Below, in pieces: positions 25,504-34,267 of a stretch of 64,000 nucleotides of DNA. The DNA lies in the NCBI GenBank assembly GCA_948443805.1, contig CAOJUB010000001.1, forward strand, positions 186,001 through 250,000. Direction: 5' to 3'. Position numbers and translations under genes: made by a program. The notes under the pieces were generated by a model. It was not told the origin of the DNA and searched no databases. It was given only the letters and a program-made list of their open reading frames with translations. Source of the stretch: an uncultured Clostridia bacterium. GTDB taxonomy: Bacteria > Bacillota > Clostridia > Oscillospirales > UBA644. Every line of letters begins with the position of its first letter. The first letter of the stretch is position 1.

Positions 25504-27501
25504 ATGAAAAAATTTTTGGCGATAATTCTTGTTCTGGCAATTTGTCTGTCTTTTGCGGCTTCGGCCTTTTGGGCAGAAGGTGAAAGCGCGGAAAAATTGA
25601 AGCTATGGTTTGAGCACCCGACAAAACGGGTTTCTGAATTTACAAAAACACCCTCCGGTATGGAGAGCTATCAGATTTTTATGGCGAAAAATGAAATTGA
25701 AGGCGCGCAGTTTGTTCTGTTGGCCGAAGAGGAAATGACATCGCTTACCGCGGCGCTTTCTGATTTTTCCGACGGAAAGGGAAATGTGCTGACCGCCGAT
25801 CTGTTTTGGGAATATTATACGCCGGTTGCCGGCGATTCGGTTCCTGACGCGATTCCCCCGCTTGACGGCCCGTTTTCTCTGGAAGCGGGATATTCAAAAG
25901 CTTTTTATTTGAAGCTGAAAACGGTTCCCGAAACACCCGCCGGCCTTTATACTGCTACGCTGACTATTTCGGATTCATCCGGGGCGGCGCTAAAAACCGC
26001 CGATGTATCGGTCAAGGTTTTTGATTTTGCGCTCCCTGAAAAGACGTCCTGTGAAACGGCCTTCTATTTGGACCGCGGCCAGGTTTACAACAAACATAAG
26101 GCCTCGGGGCTCAGCGAAGATGAACTGTATAAAATTTATTACGACTATATGCTTGAAAACCGGGTATGCGCCTATTCGCTTCCGTATGATCTCCGCAGCG
26201 ACGCCAGCGTTCTTGCAGAATATCTGGATAATCCCCGCGTCAATTCTTTCCGCGTTGGAGACTTTACCTATGACGGGCAGTTTACAACCACGGCGCTAAA
26301 AAAAATCTACCGGACGCTTTCGCAAAAACAGGAATGGCTGGATAAAGCTTATTTCTATGAAGTGGACGAACCGAGAAACCAGGAACAGCTCGACAAGATT
26401 ATTTCTGGCCGTGAGACGATCCGTACCGCATGGCCGGGCGCAAAGATGATGGTTCCTGTGGTTCATGATATTGAAGTTTCCGATACGGTCGACGCCTGCG
26501 AATATATTAAGGACGCGATCGATATCTGGTGTCCGTTGACGCCGTTCTTTACGCCGGCAGATACAACGGTAGAAGGCGCGTTTAATCCGCAGCCTTCTAA
26601 ATATAATGTGGTTCTCGGCACGTTTGAAGAACGGATTGAGAAGGAGCGTGAGGCCGGAAAGAAAATCTGGTGGTACACCTGCTGCAACCCGCAGAATCTT
26701 CCTTACAACAATATTCTTATGACGCAGCCGGGCATGAGCGGGCGCCTTCTTTTCTGGCAGCAGAAGCAGTATAATATCGAAGGCTTTTTGTATTATTATG
26801 TAAACCTTTGGTTCAATGAGAATTATTGGGATCATCTCGATTATCCGTGGTCGGGCGGAAATGCCTACGGAGACGGAATCCTTTTGTATGACGGTGCAAA
26901 ATACGGCGTGACCGGTCCGATCGGTTCTCTTCGGTTTGAAGCGATCCGCGACGGTATTGAAGACTTTGAAGTTCTGACCATGCTGGAAGATGTTGCCGGC
27001 AGAGAAGTCGTGGATTCTTATATAGAAAAATTATCGACTGACGTTGTAACGGCAACAACCGATGATAACCTGTTGATGAACACGAAAAATGAATTGTATT
27101 CCGCGCTGGAAACAGCCTTGAAACCTCCCTGCGCCGAAGGCGAGCATAAGGGCGGAACGGCAACGTGTGTAGCGAAGGCTGTCTGTGAAGTCTGCGGAAG
27201 AGAATACGGAGAAGTCGATTCCCGTAATCATCATGTGGAAGACGGCGTGTGCACCTGGTGCGGAAACGAAGTAGCCGCGTTTATCTGGGGCGATGTTGAC
27301 GGAAACGGAAAAGTGGAGAGCAAGGATAAAGTTCTGACTTCCCGCTATCTGGCGAAATGGACGATGGACGACGGGTTCAACAAGGACGCGGTCGATTTCG
27401 ACAAAGACGGCGAGGTAAAAGCGGCTGACGCTGTTATTCTGGCAAGATACCTTGCGAAATGGAGTGGTTTGCCTTATCCGGTCGGTGAACCGGCGAACTG
27501 A
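25504..27501 (+). CDS. Secreted DUF4091 protein with a C-terminal dockerin-like domain
   Basis: The 665-residue product has a signal peptide (residues 1-24), a beta-rich N-terminal domain at about 30-180, and a DUF4091 glycoside-hydrolase-like region at about 190-540 with many Trp/Tyr residues (Trp-Trp-Tyr-Thr-Cys-Cys near 398). A short Cys/His repeat of paired Cys-x-x-Cys lies at about 545-590. A dockerin-like module at about 597-660 has two EF-hand-like Asp-x-Asp-x-Asn/Asp-Gly loops, each followed by a Tyr-Leu-Ala-Lys-Trp motif. DUF4091 proteins accompany polysaccharide degradation but lack a proven activity. The dockerin suggests docking to a cell-surface cohesin, though no cohesin is in the window. 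The LRR protein near 45 kb shares this C-terminal module. Confidence 0.83.
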   Translation: MKKFLAIILVLAICLSFAASAFWAEGESAEKLKLWFEHPTKRVSEFTKTPSGMESYQIFMAKNEIEGAQFVLLAEEEMTSLTAALSDFSDGKGNVLTADLFWEYYTPVAGDSVPDAIPPLDGPFSLEAGYSKAFYLKLKTVPETPAGLYTATLTISDSSGAALKTADVSVKVFDFALPEKTSCETAFYLDRGQVYNKHKASGLSEDELYKIYYDYMLENRVCAYSLPYDLRSDASVLAEYLDNPRVNSFRVGDFTYDGQFTTTALKKIYRTLSQKQEWLDKAYFYEVDEPRNQEQLDKIISGRETIRTAWPGAKMMVPVVHDIEVSDTVDACEYIKDAIDIWCPLTPFFTPADTTVEGAFNPQPSKYNVVLGTFEERIEKEREAGKKIWWYTCCNPQNLPYNNILMTQPGMSGRLLFWQQKQYNIEGFLYYYVNLWFNENYWDHLDYPWSGGNAYGDGILLYDGAKYGVTGPIGSLRFEAIRDGIEDFEVLTMLEDVAGREVVDSYIEKLSTDVVTATTDDNLLMNTKNELYSALETALKPPCAEGEHKGGTATCVAKAVCEVCGREYGEVDSRNHHVEDGVCTWCGNEVAAFIWGDVDGNGKVESKDKVLTSRYLAKWTMDDGFNKDAVDFDKDGEVKAADAVILARYLAKWSGLPYPVGEPAN

Positions 27502-27530
27502 GATTTCGGAAGAAAATTTTTCTGATAATG

Positions 27531-27566
27531 GAACGCCCGCTGTATGCAATACAGCGGGCGTTCCTC
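27531..27566 (+). terminator. Strong hairpin after the DUF4091 gene
   Basis: GAACGCCCGCTGTAT and ATACAGCGGGCGTTC pair perfectly over 15 bp. The following U-tract is poor (TTCCTCTG). A second hairpin at about 27638-27666 (GGGACAGAGG/CCTCTGCCCC) may help termination. Confidence 0.75.
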
Positions 27567-28120
27567 TGCGTTTGAAAACCGGTTTTTGCCGTTGTGTTTC
27601 TTTACCGCTTTGTTTTGGCGGTTTTCGGACAAAGAAATCGGGACAGAGGAAAACCTCTGCCCCGATCCCTTGAAAAAGAAAATGAAAATAAGAAAGAAAG
27701 ATATAAAATGTTGTACACCATTTTATAAAACAGGAGAACAACTCTCTGTTGTGCTTATAGTATAACATAAAAAAGACACAAAGTCAACTGTTACGTAGAA
27801 CGAAAAAATATATATTTATAGCATATATATTGTGCATAATAACTAATTATATTTCTTATTTATGGATAAATAATGAAAAAAAATAAATAATTAATATATA
27901 TTACAGAATTGGGTTTTTCTTTTTGTGGATATCCGTACTTTTTCTGTCAAAAAAAAGATTTTTTTGTCTGTTCTCTGTCTCGTAACATTCATTTCTGCAA
28001 TATTGGGCGATGAAAGAATGAAAAATTTAATTTTTTGTTTAGGGGTGGCATCGGCAAGAATTGATGAGGAAATGTTTTTTGTTTTTTTGTAACATTTGTA
28101 CGGCTTTTGTTCCACGGATA
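27567..28120. other. Long intergenic stretch, very AT-rich between about 27770 and 28060
   Basis: No open frame here has a convincing ribosome site or recognisable family. The centre is strikingly AT-rich compared with the rest of the window. A hairpin (27638-27666) and the start of the livK control region lie in it. It may be a decayed insertion or an upstream element for the livK promoter. Confidence 0.45.
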
Positions 28121-28149
28121 TTGACTTTTTCTTTACGGAATGGTATAAT
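28121..28149 (+). promoter_or_regulatory. Sigma-A promoter upstream of repeat copy d and livK
   Basis: TTGACT (28121-28126) and TATAAT (28144-28149) are 17 nt apart, with a TG-extended -10. Transcription from here would give a leader of about 320 nt before livK that includes repeat copy d. Confidence 0.83.
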
Positions 28150-28171
28150 AAAAAACAGTAAACTTGTTCTC

Positions 28172-28257
28172 AAGAACAGCAAGCTGTTCTTAGAAAAACA
28201 TCTTTCGGCTATCCAGCTGAACAGCGCATTGCGCCGCCAGTGTTTTTCCGGTGCGAA
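28172..28257 (+). repeat. Structured dispersed repeat, copy d
   Basis: Hairpin 1 is 28172-28191 (AAGAACAGC/GCTGTTCTT). The closing stem pairs 28193-28200 (GAAAAACA) with 28241-28248 (TGTTTTTC), 8 of 8. Hairpin 2 is TTCGGCT, loop ATCC, AGCTGAA with one G-U pair. Hairpin 3 is GCGC, loop ATT, GCGC. The sequence differs from copy a in all stems except hairpin 1, yet pairing is kept. A degenerate extra hairpin 1 lies at 28151-28170, next to the promoter. Confidence 0.87.
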
Positions 28258-28386
28258 ATTTATGGTAAAAAAGATCAGTTTATTGTTTGGTGTAGAGTTC
28301 GGCTGAGGCACTGAAAGACGCACGTTATGGTCTGTGTTTTTTGAAATTCGCCGTTTTTTTGTGTTTGAAAAAAATGGTCGAAAAAA

Positions 28387-28453
28387 CGGAAACCGGATGG
28401 ACAATAGCTGTAGTTTCCGGCTGTAAAATAGTGAAAAACAGCGGTTTCCGCTG
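28387..28453 (+). promoter_or_regulatory. Competing hairpins in the livK leader, possible translational switch
   Basis: CGGAAAC (28387-28393) can pair with GTTTCCG (28413-28419), leaving hairpin CAGCGG/CCGCTG (28439-28453) to form just before AGGAGG. Alternatively CGGAAACCG (28387-28395) pairs over 9 bp with CGGTTTCCG (28442-28450), which destroys the second hairpin. The two folds are mutually exclusive. No known riboswitch class is recognised. Confidence 0.45.
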
Positions 28454-28474
28454 ATAAAATAGGAGGAATTCAGA

Positions 28475-29638
28475 ATGAAAAATGGTAAAAAGATCCTTGC
28501 CGCTGCGCTTTCTCTGGTTATGGGTCTGTCTCTTTGCGCCTGCAATAACGGCGGTTCCGGCTCGGATAAAAACGAATTGATTATCGGTGGAATCGGTCCG
28601 ATGACCGGTCCGACCGCACAGTATGGCAACGGCGTTATGAACGCTGCGCAGCTTGCGGTGGAAGAAATTAACGCGGCCGGCGGCGTGAATGGTATGACGC
28701 TGAAATTTATCCCGCAGGATGATGAAAATGTTTCCGAAAAAGCAGAAAATGCATATAACTCGCTCAAAGACAGCGGTGCGAAACTGATTATCGGAACGGT
28801 TACTTCCACGCCCTGTAAAGCGATTTCTCCGCTGACAAAGAACGACAATATGTTTATGCTGACACCTTCCGGCTCTGCCGTTGAATGCGTTCAGTTTGAC
28901 AATGCGTTCCGCATCTGCTTCAGCGACCCGAACCAGGGAATTGCCGCCGCGCAGTATATCAAAAATAACAATGTCGCTTCGAAAATCGGCGTTATTTATG
29001 ACAGCTCCGATGTTTATTCCAGCGGTATTTACGAGAAGTTCCGTACGGAAGCGGCTTCCCTCGGTCTGGAAATCGTTTCTTCCCAGGCTTTCACAAGCGA
29101 CAGCAACAAAGACTTTTCCGTTCAGCTGCAGCAGATTAAATCTGCCGGCGCGGATCTGATCTTCCTTCCGATTTATTACCAGGAAGCGGCGCTGATTCTG
29201 ACGCAGGCGCACAATGCAGGCCTGGAAACCAAATTCTTCGGTTGCGACGGCCTTGACGGCGTTATCAAACAGCTGGGCAACGATGCGGCATATGCGGAAG
29301 GGGTTATGCTTCTGACCGCTTATACGTCCGACTCGAAAGAAGAAAAATCCGCTGCCTTTACCAAGGCTTACAGTGAGAAATATAACGATTCCAACCCCAA
29401 TCAGTTCGCTGCTGACGCGTATGACGCAGTGTATACGATCAAAGTAGCGTTGGAAAAAGCTGATGTGAAAGATGCTTCGATTAGCGCCAGCGAACTTTGC
29501 GATCTGCTGAAAAAAGCAATGACGGAGATTGAAGTTGACGGCGTTACCGGCCATATGGTTTGGGATGAAAGCGGAGAGCCGACGAAAGATCCGAAGGCAA
29601 TGCAGATTGTTGACGGCGCTTATACTGCGCTTGACTAA
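28475..29638 (+). CDS. livK: Branched-chain amino acid ABC transporter, substrate-binding lipoprotein
   Basis: The 387-residue product has a lipoprotein signal with Leu-Cys-Ala-Cys at 21-24 followed by a Gly/Ser linker. A type I periplasmic-binding fold of the Leu/Ile/Val-binding family follows, with Gly-Gly-Ile-Gly-Pro-Met-Thr-Gly near residue 38 and Glu-Ile-Asn-Ala-Ala-Gly-Gly-Val near 66. The mature protein is lipid-anchored outside the membrane and delivers branched-chain amino acids (or related ligands) to the LivHM permease. AGGAGG lies 8 nt before the ATG. It is first gene of livKHMGF, after a long structured leader, and is followed by a strong hairpin that may raise its level above the membrane genes. 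Confidence 0.93.
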   Translation: MKNGKKILAAALSLVMGLSLCACNNGGSGSDKNELIIGGIGPMTGPTAQYGNGVMNAAQLAVEEINAAGGVNGMTLKFIPQDDENVSEKAENAYNSLKDSGAKLIIGTVTSTPCKAISPLTKNDNMFMLTPSGSAVECVQFDNAFRICFSDPNQGIAAAQYIKNNNVASKIGVIYDSSDVYSSGIYEKFRTEAASLGLEIVSSQAFTSDSNKDFSVQLQQIKSAGADLIFLPIYYQEAALILTQAHNAGLETKFFGCDGLDGVIKQLGNDAAYAEGVMLLTAYTSDSKEEKSAAFTKAYSEKYNDSNPNQFAADAYDAVYTIKVALEKADVKDASISASELCDLLKKAMTEIEVDGVTGHMVWDESGEPTKDPKAMQIVDGAYTALD

Positions 29639-29658
29639 TCGGTTTTAACCTGAACTTT

Positions 29659-29706
29659 CTTATCTCCGGAAGAATGTTCTTCCGGAGATAAGTTCCTTTT
29701 TTTAGT
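29659..29706 (+). terminator. Terminator/attenuator between livK and livH
   Basis: TTATCTCCGGAAGAA and TTCTTCCGGAGATAA pair over about 14 bp around a tiny loop, then a run of T. Read-through would supply livHMGF, so partial termination would favour the binding protein. Confidence 0.83.
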
Positions 29707-29835
29707 ACCCGGTTTTCGGATATTAAGAAAAGGGATATGTTCATTGCGGAATGTTTTTCTGAATTCGGTTGAAAAACCGACAGGGATGAGAAAATTTTCC
29801 GGAATTTGCGACAGAAGATGGAAAGGAATGGTCAC

Positions 29836-30729
29836 ATGAGTTTTCTGACCTATTTATTGAGCGGCGTCAGTCTCGGCAGTATTTATGCTTTGATTGCGCT
29901 TGGATATACCATGGTTTACGGCATTTCCCGGATGCTGAATTTCGCGCACGGCGATGTTATTATGATCGGGGCGTTTACTCTCTGGACAGCGGCTTCTCCC
30001 AGTTTTTTCCCGGGAAATCCGGGGCTGCCCACAGCGGTTTCGATTCTTATCAGTATTCTCGTTTGTACGCTGCTGGGTGTTCTGATTGAAAAAATCGCGT
30101 ATAAACCGCTTCGTAATGCTTCTTCGCTGGCCGTTTTGATTACGGCGATCGGCGTCAGCTATTTTCTTCAGAATATTGCGCTGCTTATTTTCGGTTCCGA
30201 TGCGAAAGCTTTTAATTCGGTCGTTTCTTTTCCCGGGCTGGAAATCGGCGGAATGAAAATTTCTGCGGAAACGATTGTTACCATCACCGTCGGGGTTCTC
30301 ATTATGGTCGGTCTTTCTCTGTTTATCAAGTTTTCCAAACAGGGGAAAGCCATGCTTGCTGTTTCTGAGGATAAAGGGGCGGCGCAGCTGATGGGAATTA
30401 ATGTGAATTCCACCATTTCACTCACTTTTGCGATCGGTTCCGCGCTGGCAGCCGTTGCCGGAATCTTGTATTGTTCGGTCTTCCCGCAGGTTTCTCCTTA
30501 CACCGGTGCGATGCCCGGAATCAAGGCGTTTGTTGCCGCAGTGTTCGGCGGGATCGGCAGTATTCCCGGCGCTATGGTCGGCGGAATTTTGCTTGGTATT
30601 ATCGAAAATTTAAGTAAAGCTTATATTTCCACCGAAATGGTAGACGCGATTGTTTTTGCCGTTCTGATTCTGGTTCTTCTTGTGAAACCGACCGGAATCA
30701 TGGGCAAGAAAATGACCGAGAAAGTGTAG
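29836..30729 (+). CDS. livH: Branched-chain amino acid ABC transporter permease
   Basis: The 297-residue protein has about eight transmembrane helices and LivH family motifs: Gly-Ser-Ile-Tyr-Ala-Leu-Ile-Ala-Leu-Gly near residue 14, Asn-Phe-Ala-His-Gly-Asp-Val near 37, and an EAA-like loop near 190-200. It forms the membrane channel with LivM. The ATG at 29836 has AAAGGAA upstream; the frame opens earlier but without family similarity. Confidence 0.93.
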   Translation: MSFLTYLLSGVSLGSIYALIALGYTMVYGISRMLNFAHGDVIMIGAFTLWTAASPSFFPGNPGLPTAVSILISILVCTLLGVLIEKIAYKPLRNASSLAVLITAIGVSYFLQNIALLIFGSDAKAFNSVVSFPGLEIGGMKISAETIVTITVGVLIMVGLSLFIKFSKQGKAMLAVSEDKGAAQLMGINVNSTISLTFAIGSALAAVAGILYCSVFPQVSPYTGAMPGIKAFVAAVFGGIGSIPGAMVGGILLGIIENLSKAYISTEMVDAIVFAVLILVLLVKPTGIMGKKMTEKV

Positions 30730-30812
30730 TTGGCCGGGTTGGACAATCCGCTTTTTCTCTGTAATTCCGAAGAAAGGAAATTTTCGCTTTCGCGAAAGAC
30801 ACAGGTATTGAT

Positions 30813-31910
30813 ATGAAAAAAACGCTTTCCGCCTCAACCAAAAGTAATCTGATTACATATGCGATGCTTGCCGTTATTTTTGCGGTTGTTCAGTTGCTTT
30901 CTGTAACCGGTAACCTGTCCAGCCTGGTTTCGGGTCTTTTGGTTCCGATCTGTATGTATATTATTCTCGCCGTTTCTTTGAATCTGACGGTTGGAATTCT
31001 CGGCGATCTTTCGCTTGGACATGCCGGATTTATGTGTGTGGGCGCCTATTCAAGCGCGATCTTTTCTATGCTGACAAAAGACGTTATCAGCGCGGATTTG
31101 CTCCGTTACGTGCTGGCGCTGCTGGTCGGCGGCGCTTTTGCCGCGATCTTCGGAATCTTGATCGGCATTCCGGTTCTGCGGCTGAAAGGGGATTATCTGG
31201 CGATTGTCACCCTTGCATTCGGTGAGATCATCAAAGTTATTGTCAATAATATGTATATTGCAAAAGACATTCACGGCGTTCATTTCGCTATGCTGACTTC
31301 GATCAGCGATATGGGGCTTGACGAAGGGAGCAAAGAGGTGATCCTGAACGGCCCTCAGGGGATTTCCGGGACGCCGCAGACCAAGAGCTTTGTGATTGCT
31401 TTTGTTCTTGTCGTGATTACCGTTGCCGTTATTTTAAATTTGATCAATTCCCGCACAGGCCGTGCGATTATGTCAATCCGGGACAACCGGATTGCGGCCG
31501 AGTCTGTCGGCATTAATGTGACGAAATATAAACTGATGGCTTTTTCTGTTTCTGCTTTTTTTGCCGGGGTTGCCGGGGTGATTTATTCGCATAATACCTA
31601 TGCTTTGCAGGCGACGACAAAGAACTTCGGATACGATATGTCTATTTTAATTCTGGTTCTGGTTGTTCTCGGCGGAATCGGCAGTATCAAGGGGTCGATC
31701 CTGTCTTCCATTATCCTCATTTCTTTGCCGGAAATTCTTCGTGATTTCCAGAAATACCGGATGCTGATTTATGCGATCCTTCTGATTGTGATGATGATCG
31801 TAAATAATAATCCGGTTACGAAGGCTTTCTTTAAGAAGATCTTCGGTTCTCTGAAAAGGCTGCTTCCGAAGAAAAAGGCTGCGGAAAAAAGTTCGGAGGT
31901 GACACAATGA
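30813..31910 (+). CDS. livM: Branched-chain amino acid ABC transporter permease
   Basis: The 365-residue protein has about nine to ten transmembrane helices. LivM features are Leu-Ser-Leu-Gly-His-Ala-Gly-Phe-Met near residue 68 and Arg-Asp-Asn-Arg-Ile-Ala-Ala-Glu-Ser-Val-Gly-Ile near 222, the coupling loop that contacts the ATPases. It partners LivH. Its stop overlaps the livG start by 4 bp. The ribosome site before the ATG is weak. Confidence 0.93.
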   Translation: MKKTLSASTKSNLITYAMLAVIFAVVQLLSVTGNLSSLVSGLLVPICMYIILAVSLNLTVGILGDLSLGHAGFMCVGAYSSAIFSMLTKDVISADLLRYVLALLVGGAFAAIFGILIGIPVLRLKGDYLAIVTLAFGEIIKVIVNNMYIAKDIHGVHFAMLTSISDMGLDEGSKEVILNGPQGISGTPQTKSFVIAFVLVVITVAVILNLINSRTGRAIMSIRDNRIAAESVGINVTKYKLMAFSVSAFFAGVAGVIYSHNTYALQATTKNFGYDMSILILVLVVLGGIGSIKGSILSSIILISLPEILRDFQKYRMLIYAILLIVMMIVNNNPVTKAFFKKIFGSLKRLLPKKKAAEKSSEVTQ

Positions 31911-32665
31911 CGATTCTTGAAACAAAAAATTTGGGAATTTCTTTCGGCGGACTCCGGGCTGTTGACGATTTTAATATTGAAATTCAGAAGGGCGAACTGT
32001 ACGGCCTGATCGGGCCGAACGGCGCGGGAAAAACTACTGTTTTCAATCTTTTAACCGGCGTTTATCAGCCGACCTGCGGCACCGCGTATCTGGAAGGGAA
32101 AAAAATAACCGGGAAAAAACCGGCGGAAATCAATAAGGCCGGTATTGCCAGAACCTTCCAGAACATCCGGCTTTTCTCGAATCTGACGGTTTTGGATAAT
32201 GTAAAGATCGGGCTGCACAATCATTATAAATATACGACGGCTTCCGGTATTTTGCGGCTTCCGTTTTATTTTAAGACCGAGAAAAAAATGAATCAGCGGG
32301 CGATGGAAATGCTGAAGGTTTTTGGCTTGGAGGAGGAGAGCGGCTATTTGGCTTCGAACCTTCCTTACGGAAAACAGCGGAAACTGGAAATCGCCAGAGC
32401 GCTGGCGACCGAGCCGAAGCTTTTGCTGCTTGACGAGCCGGCTGCCGGAATGAATCCGAATGAAACCGCGGAACTGATGAAGACCATCCGTTTTGTCCGC
32501 GATCATTTCGATATGACGATTTTGCTGATTGAGCATGATATGAAACTTGTTTCCGGTATTTGTGAAAAACTGACGGTTCTGAATTTCGGAACGGAACTTG
32601 CCAAAGGGCCGACGGAGCAGGTTCTGAAAAACCCTGACGTCATCACGGCTTATCTCGGAGAATAG
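31907..32665 (+). CDS. livG: Branched-chain amino acid ABC transporter ATP-binding protein
   Basis: The 252-residue ATPase has Walker A Gly-Pro-Asn-Gly-Ala-Gly-Lys-Thr-Thr near residue 37, a signature loop Leu-Pro-Tyr-Gly-Lys-Gln-Arg near 152 (the LivG form of LSGGQ), Walker B Leu-Leu-Leu-Leu-Asp-Glu-Pro near 174 and the switch His near 210. It pairs with LivF to power the importer at the cytoplasmic face. Confidence 0.94.
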   Translation: MTILETKNLGISFGGLRAVDDFNIEIQKGELYGLIGPNGAGKTTVFNLLTGVYQPTCGTAYLEGKKITGKKPAEINKAGIARTFQNIRLFSNLTVLDNVKIGLHNHYKYTTASGILRLPFYFKTEKKMNQRAMEMLKVFGLEEESGYLASNLPYGKQRKLEIARALATEPKLLLLDEPAAGMNPNETAELMKTIRFVRDHFDMTILLIEHDMKLVSGICEKLTVLNFGTELAKGPTEQVLKNPDVITAYLGE

Positions 32666-32681
32666 AAAGGGGGAGACGGTT

Positions 32682-33392
32682 ATGCCAATGCTTACAATAG
32701 AAAATCTTGAAGTCTATTACGGAATGATCCGGGCGATAAAAGGGATTTCTTTCAGTGTGGAAGAAGGCGAGGTTATTGCCCTGATTGGTGCAAACGGCGC
32801 CGGAAAAACAACGATCCTTCATACCATTACCGGGCTGATTTCTCCCCGCAGCGGAAAAATTGATTTTGAGGGTCATGATCTGGTCAAGACACCGGCGCAT
32901 AAAATCGTTTCTCTCGGCATGGCGCATGTCCCGGAAGGGCGGCGGATTTTCCCGAGCCTTACGGTTTATGAAAACCTGAAATTGGGCGCGTATACCCGCA
33001 AGGATAAAGCGGGAATTGAAGAAACGCTCAAACAGGTGTACAGACACTTTCCCCGGCTGGAAGAAAGAAAGAATCAGGTCGCAGGAACGCTTTCCGGCGG
33101 CGAACAGCAAATGCTTGCCATGGGACGGGCCCTGATGTCGAACCCGCGCATTATTTTAATGGATGAACCTTCCATGGGGCTTTCTCCGCTGTATGTGACT
33201 GAAATTTTTTCGATTATTAAAGAAATCAGCAAGGAAGGGAAAACCGTACTTCTTGTTGAGCAAAACGCAAAAAAAGCATTGGAAATCGCCAATCGCGCCT
33301 ATGTATTGGAAACCGGCACGATTTCGATGGAAGGCAAAGCGTCTGAATTTATGCAGAACGATCTGGTTCGCAAGGCGTATCTGGGAGAATAA
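32682..33392 (+). CDS. livF: Branched-chain amino acid ABC transporter ATP-binding protein
   Basis: The 236-residue ATPase has Walker A Gly-Ala-Asn-Gly-Ala-Gly-Lys-Thr-Thr near residue 36, signature Leu-Ser-Gly-Gly-Glu-Gln-Gln near 138 and Walker B Ile-Ile-Leu-Met-Asp-Glu-Pro near 158. It is the second ATPase subunit and the last gene of livKHMGF, followed by an intrinsic terminator. Confidence 0.94.
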   Translation: MPMLTIENLEVYYGMIRAIKGISFSVEEGEVIALIGANGAGKTTILHTITGLISPRSGKIDFEGHDLVKTPAHKIVSLGMAHVPEGRRIFPSLTVYENLKLGAYTRKDKAGIEETLKQVYRHFPRLEERKNQVAGTLSGGEQQMLAMGRALMSNPRIILMDEPSMGLSPLYVTEIFSIIKEISKEGKTVLLVEQNAKKALEIANRAYVLETGTISMEGKASEFMQNDLVRKAYLGE

Positions 33393-33430
33393 CGGCGAAG
33401 GCTGTTTTGAAAATAGAAAAACTTTATTGA

Positions 33431-33466
33431 AAACGTCCGGCTTGTATCAAAGCCGGACGTTTTTTG
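33431..33466 (+). terminator. Intrinsic terminator of livKHMGF
   Basis: AAACGTCCGGCTT and AAGCCGGACGTTT pair around a short loop and are followed by T-run. Confidence 0.92.
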
Positions 33467-33611
33467 TTTTCTCCAGAACCTTTTTTGCTGGAAAATATGT
33501 TGAAAATTTTTCAGCCTTATAGAATCAGAACACGATGATTTTCCATTGTTGGTTAGCGTTTTTTTAACAACCTTTTTCCGATACAATAATGCAAGCAACA
33601 AAAAAGGGAAG

Positions 33612-33974
33612 TTAGTGTGTTATCTTAAGAATTGCTTCCTCTTCTGTGGGCGCAAAAAAAATATCATGGCCTTTGTTGCTTTCATAAATAAAGTCTTTCA
33701 GCGGTTTACTTGTATAATGAGAGAAATCTCCGTAAATAGCAATACGGCCACCGTAGTTGATATATTTTTGAAGAATCTCTCCTGCAAGACCTGAACTGAG
33801 AATAAAAAATTCCTCTGCCATTAACTCTTTGTCAATCACGATATTTTTTGTGCCGATTTCATAGTTGGCTTTTATTAGCGTATCCAATGCCGATTGGGCG
33901 TCAACAATGATCTTATCACAACTGTGAATAACAGCGCAGACCGTATGATTTCTTTCTATTTTCTGCATTGTCAC
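33612..33974 (-). CDS. DUF4180 domain protein
   Basis: From a GTG at 33974 (AGGAG 8 nt upstream) the product is 120 residues; an ATG two codons later has a poorly spaced site. It shows the DUF4180 pattern: Asp-Ala-Gln-Ser-Ala-Leu-Asp near residue 26, Glu-Phe-Phe-Ile-Leu-Ser-Ser-Gly-Leu-Ala-Gly-Glu-Ile-Leu-Gln-Lys near 55 and Ile-Ala-Ile-Tyr-Gly-Asp-Phe near 77. The family is small, cytoplasmic and uncharacterised; it is often found with transcriptional regulators. Here it stands alone between the liv operon and the fucosidase gene and is more AT-rich than both, which may mean it was acquired. Confidence 0.75.
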   Translation of the reverse strand: MTMQKIERNHTVCAVIHSCDKIIVDAQSALDTLIKANYEIGTKNIVIDKELMAEEFFILSSGLAGEILQKYINYGGRIAIYGDFSHYTSKPLKDFIYESNKGHDIFFAPTEEEAILKITH

Positions 33975-33995
33975 TTCAATCACTCCTAAATTCAA

Positions 33996-34267
33996 TTATG
34001 TTGCGTTGATACAGACAAAAAATATCGTCATCGTAAACGTCTTTCTAATCACATTTATAGGGATCGTATATCCTGTGTGATTTTTCGTACCCGACGGCAA
34101 AAAAACCGCAGTACATCAGGCGCAACTTTATCCGATATACAACCCGTCGTTGGCTTTTGTTTGTCTGCCTGTACTGATCGGAGAAGGGAGACTTTTCAAC
34201 GGTTCTGTAAACCAGAAGCAGCGATCGGTTATTCGGACCCCGTTTTAGTTTCTTTTCGCCTATATCC
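33996..34267. other. Intergenic stretch without a supported gene
   Basis: A minus-strand open frame across 34045-34281 gives a basic 78-residue product that overlaps the fucosidase stop. It has no recognisable family and no good ribosome site, so it is not called. The 3' end of the fucosidase gene lies at its edge. Confidence 0.3.

Noticed and set aside
28325..29554. Minus-strand open frame of 409 codons antisense to livK
   Set aside because: livK has a lipoprotein signal, strong ribosome site and operon context; the antisense frame lacks all of these.
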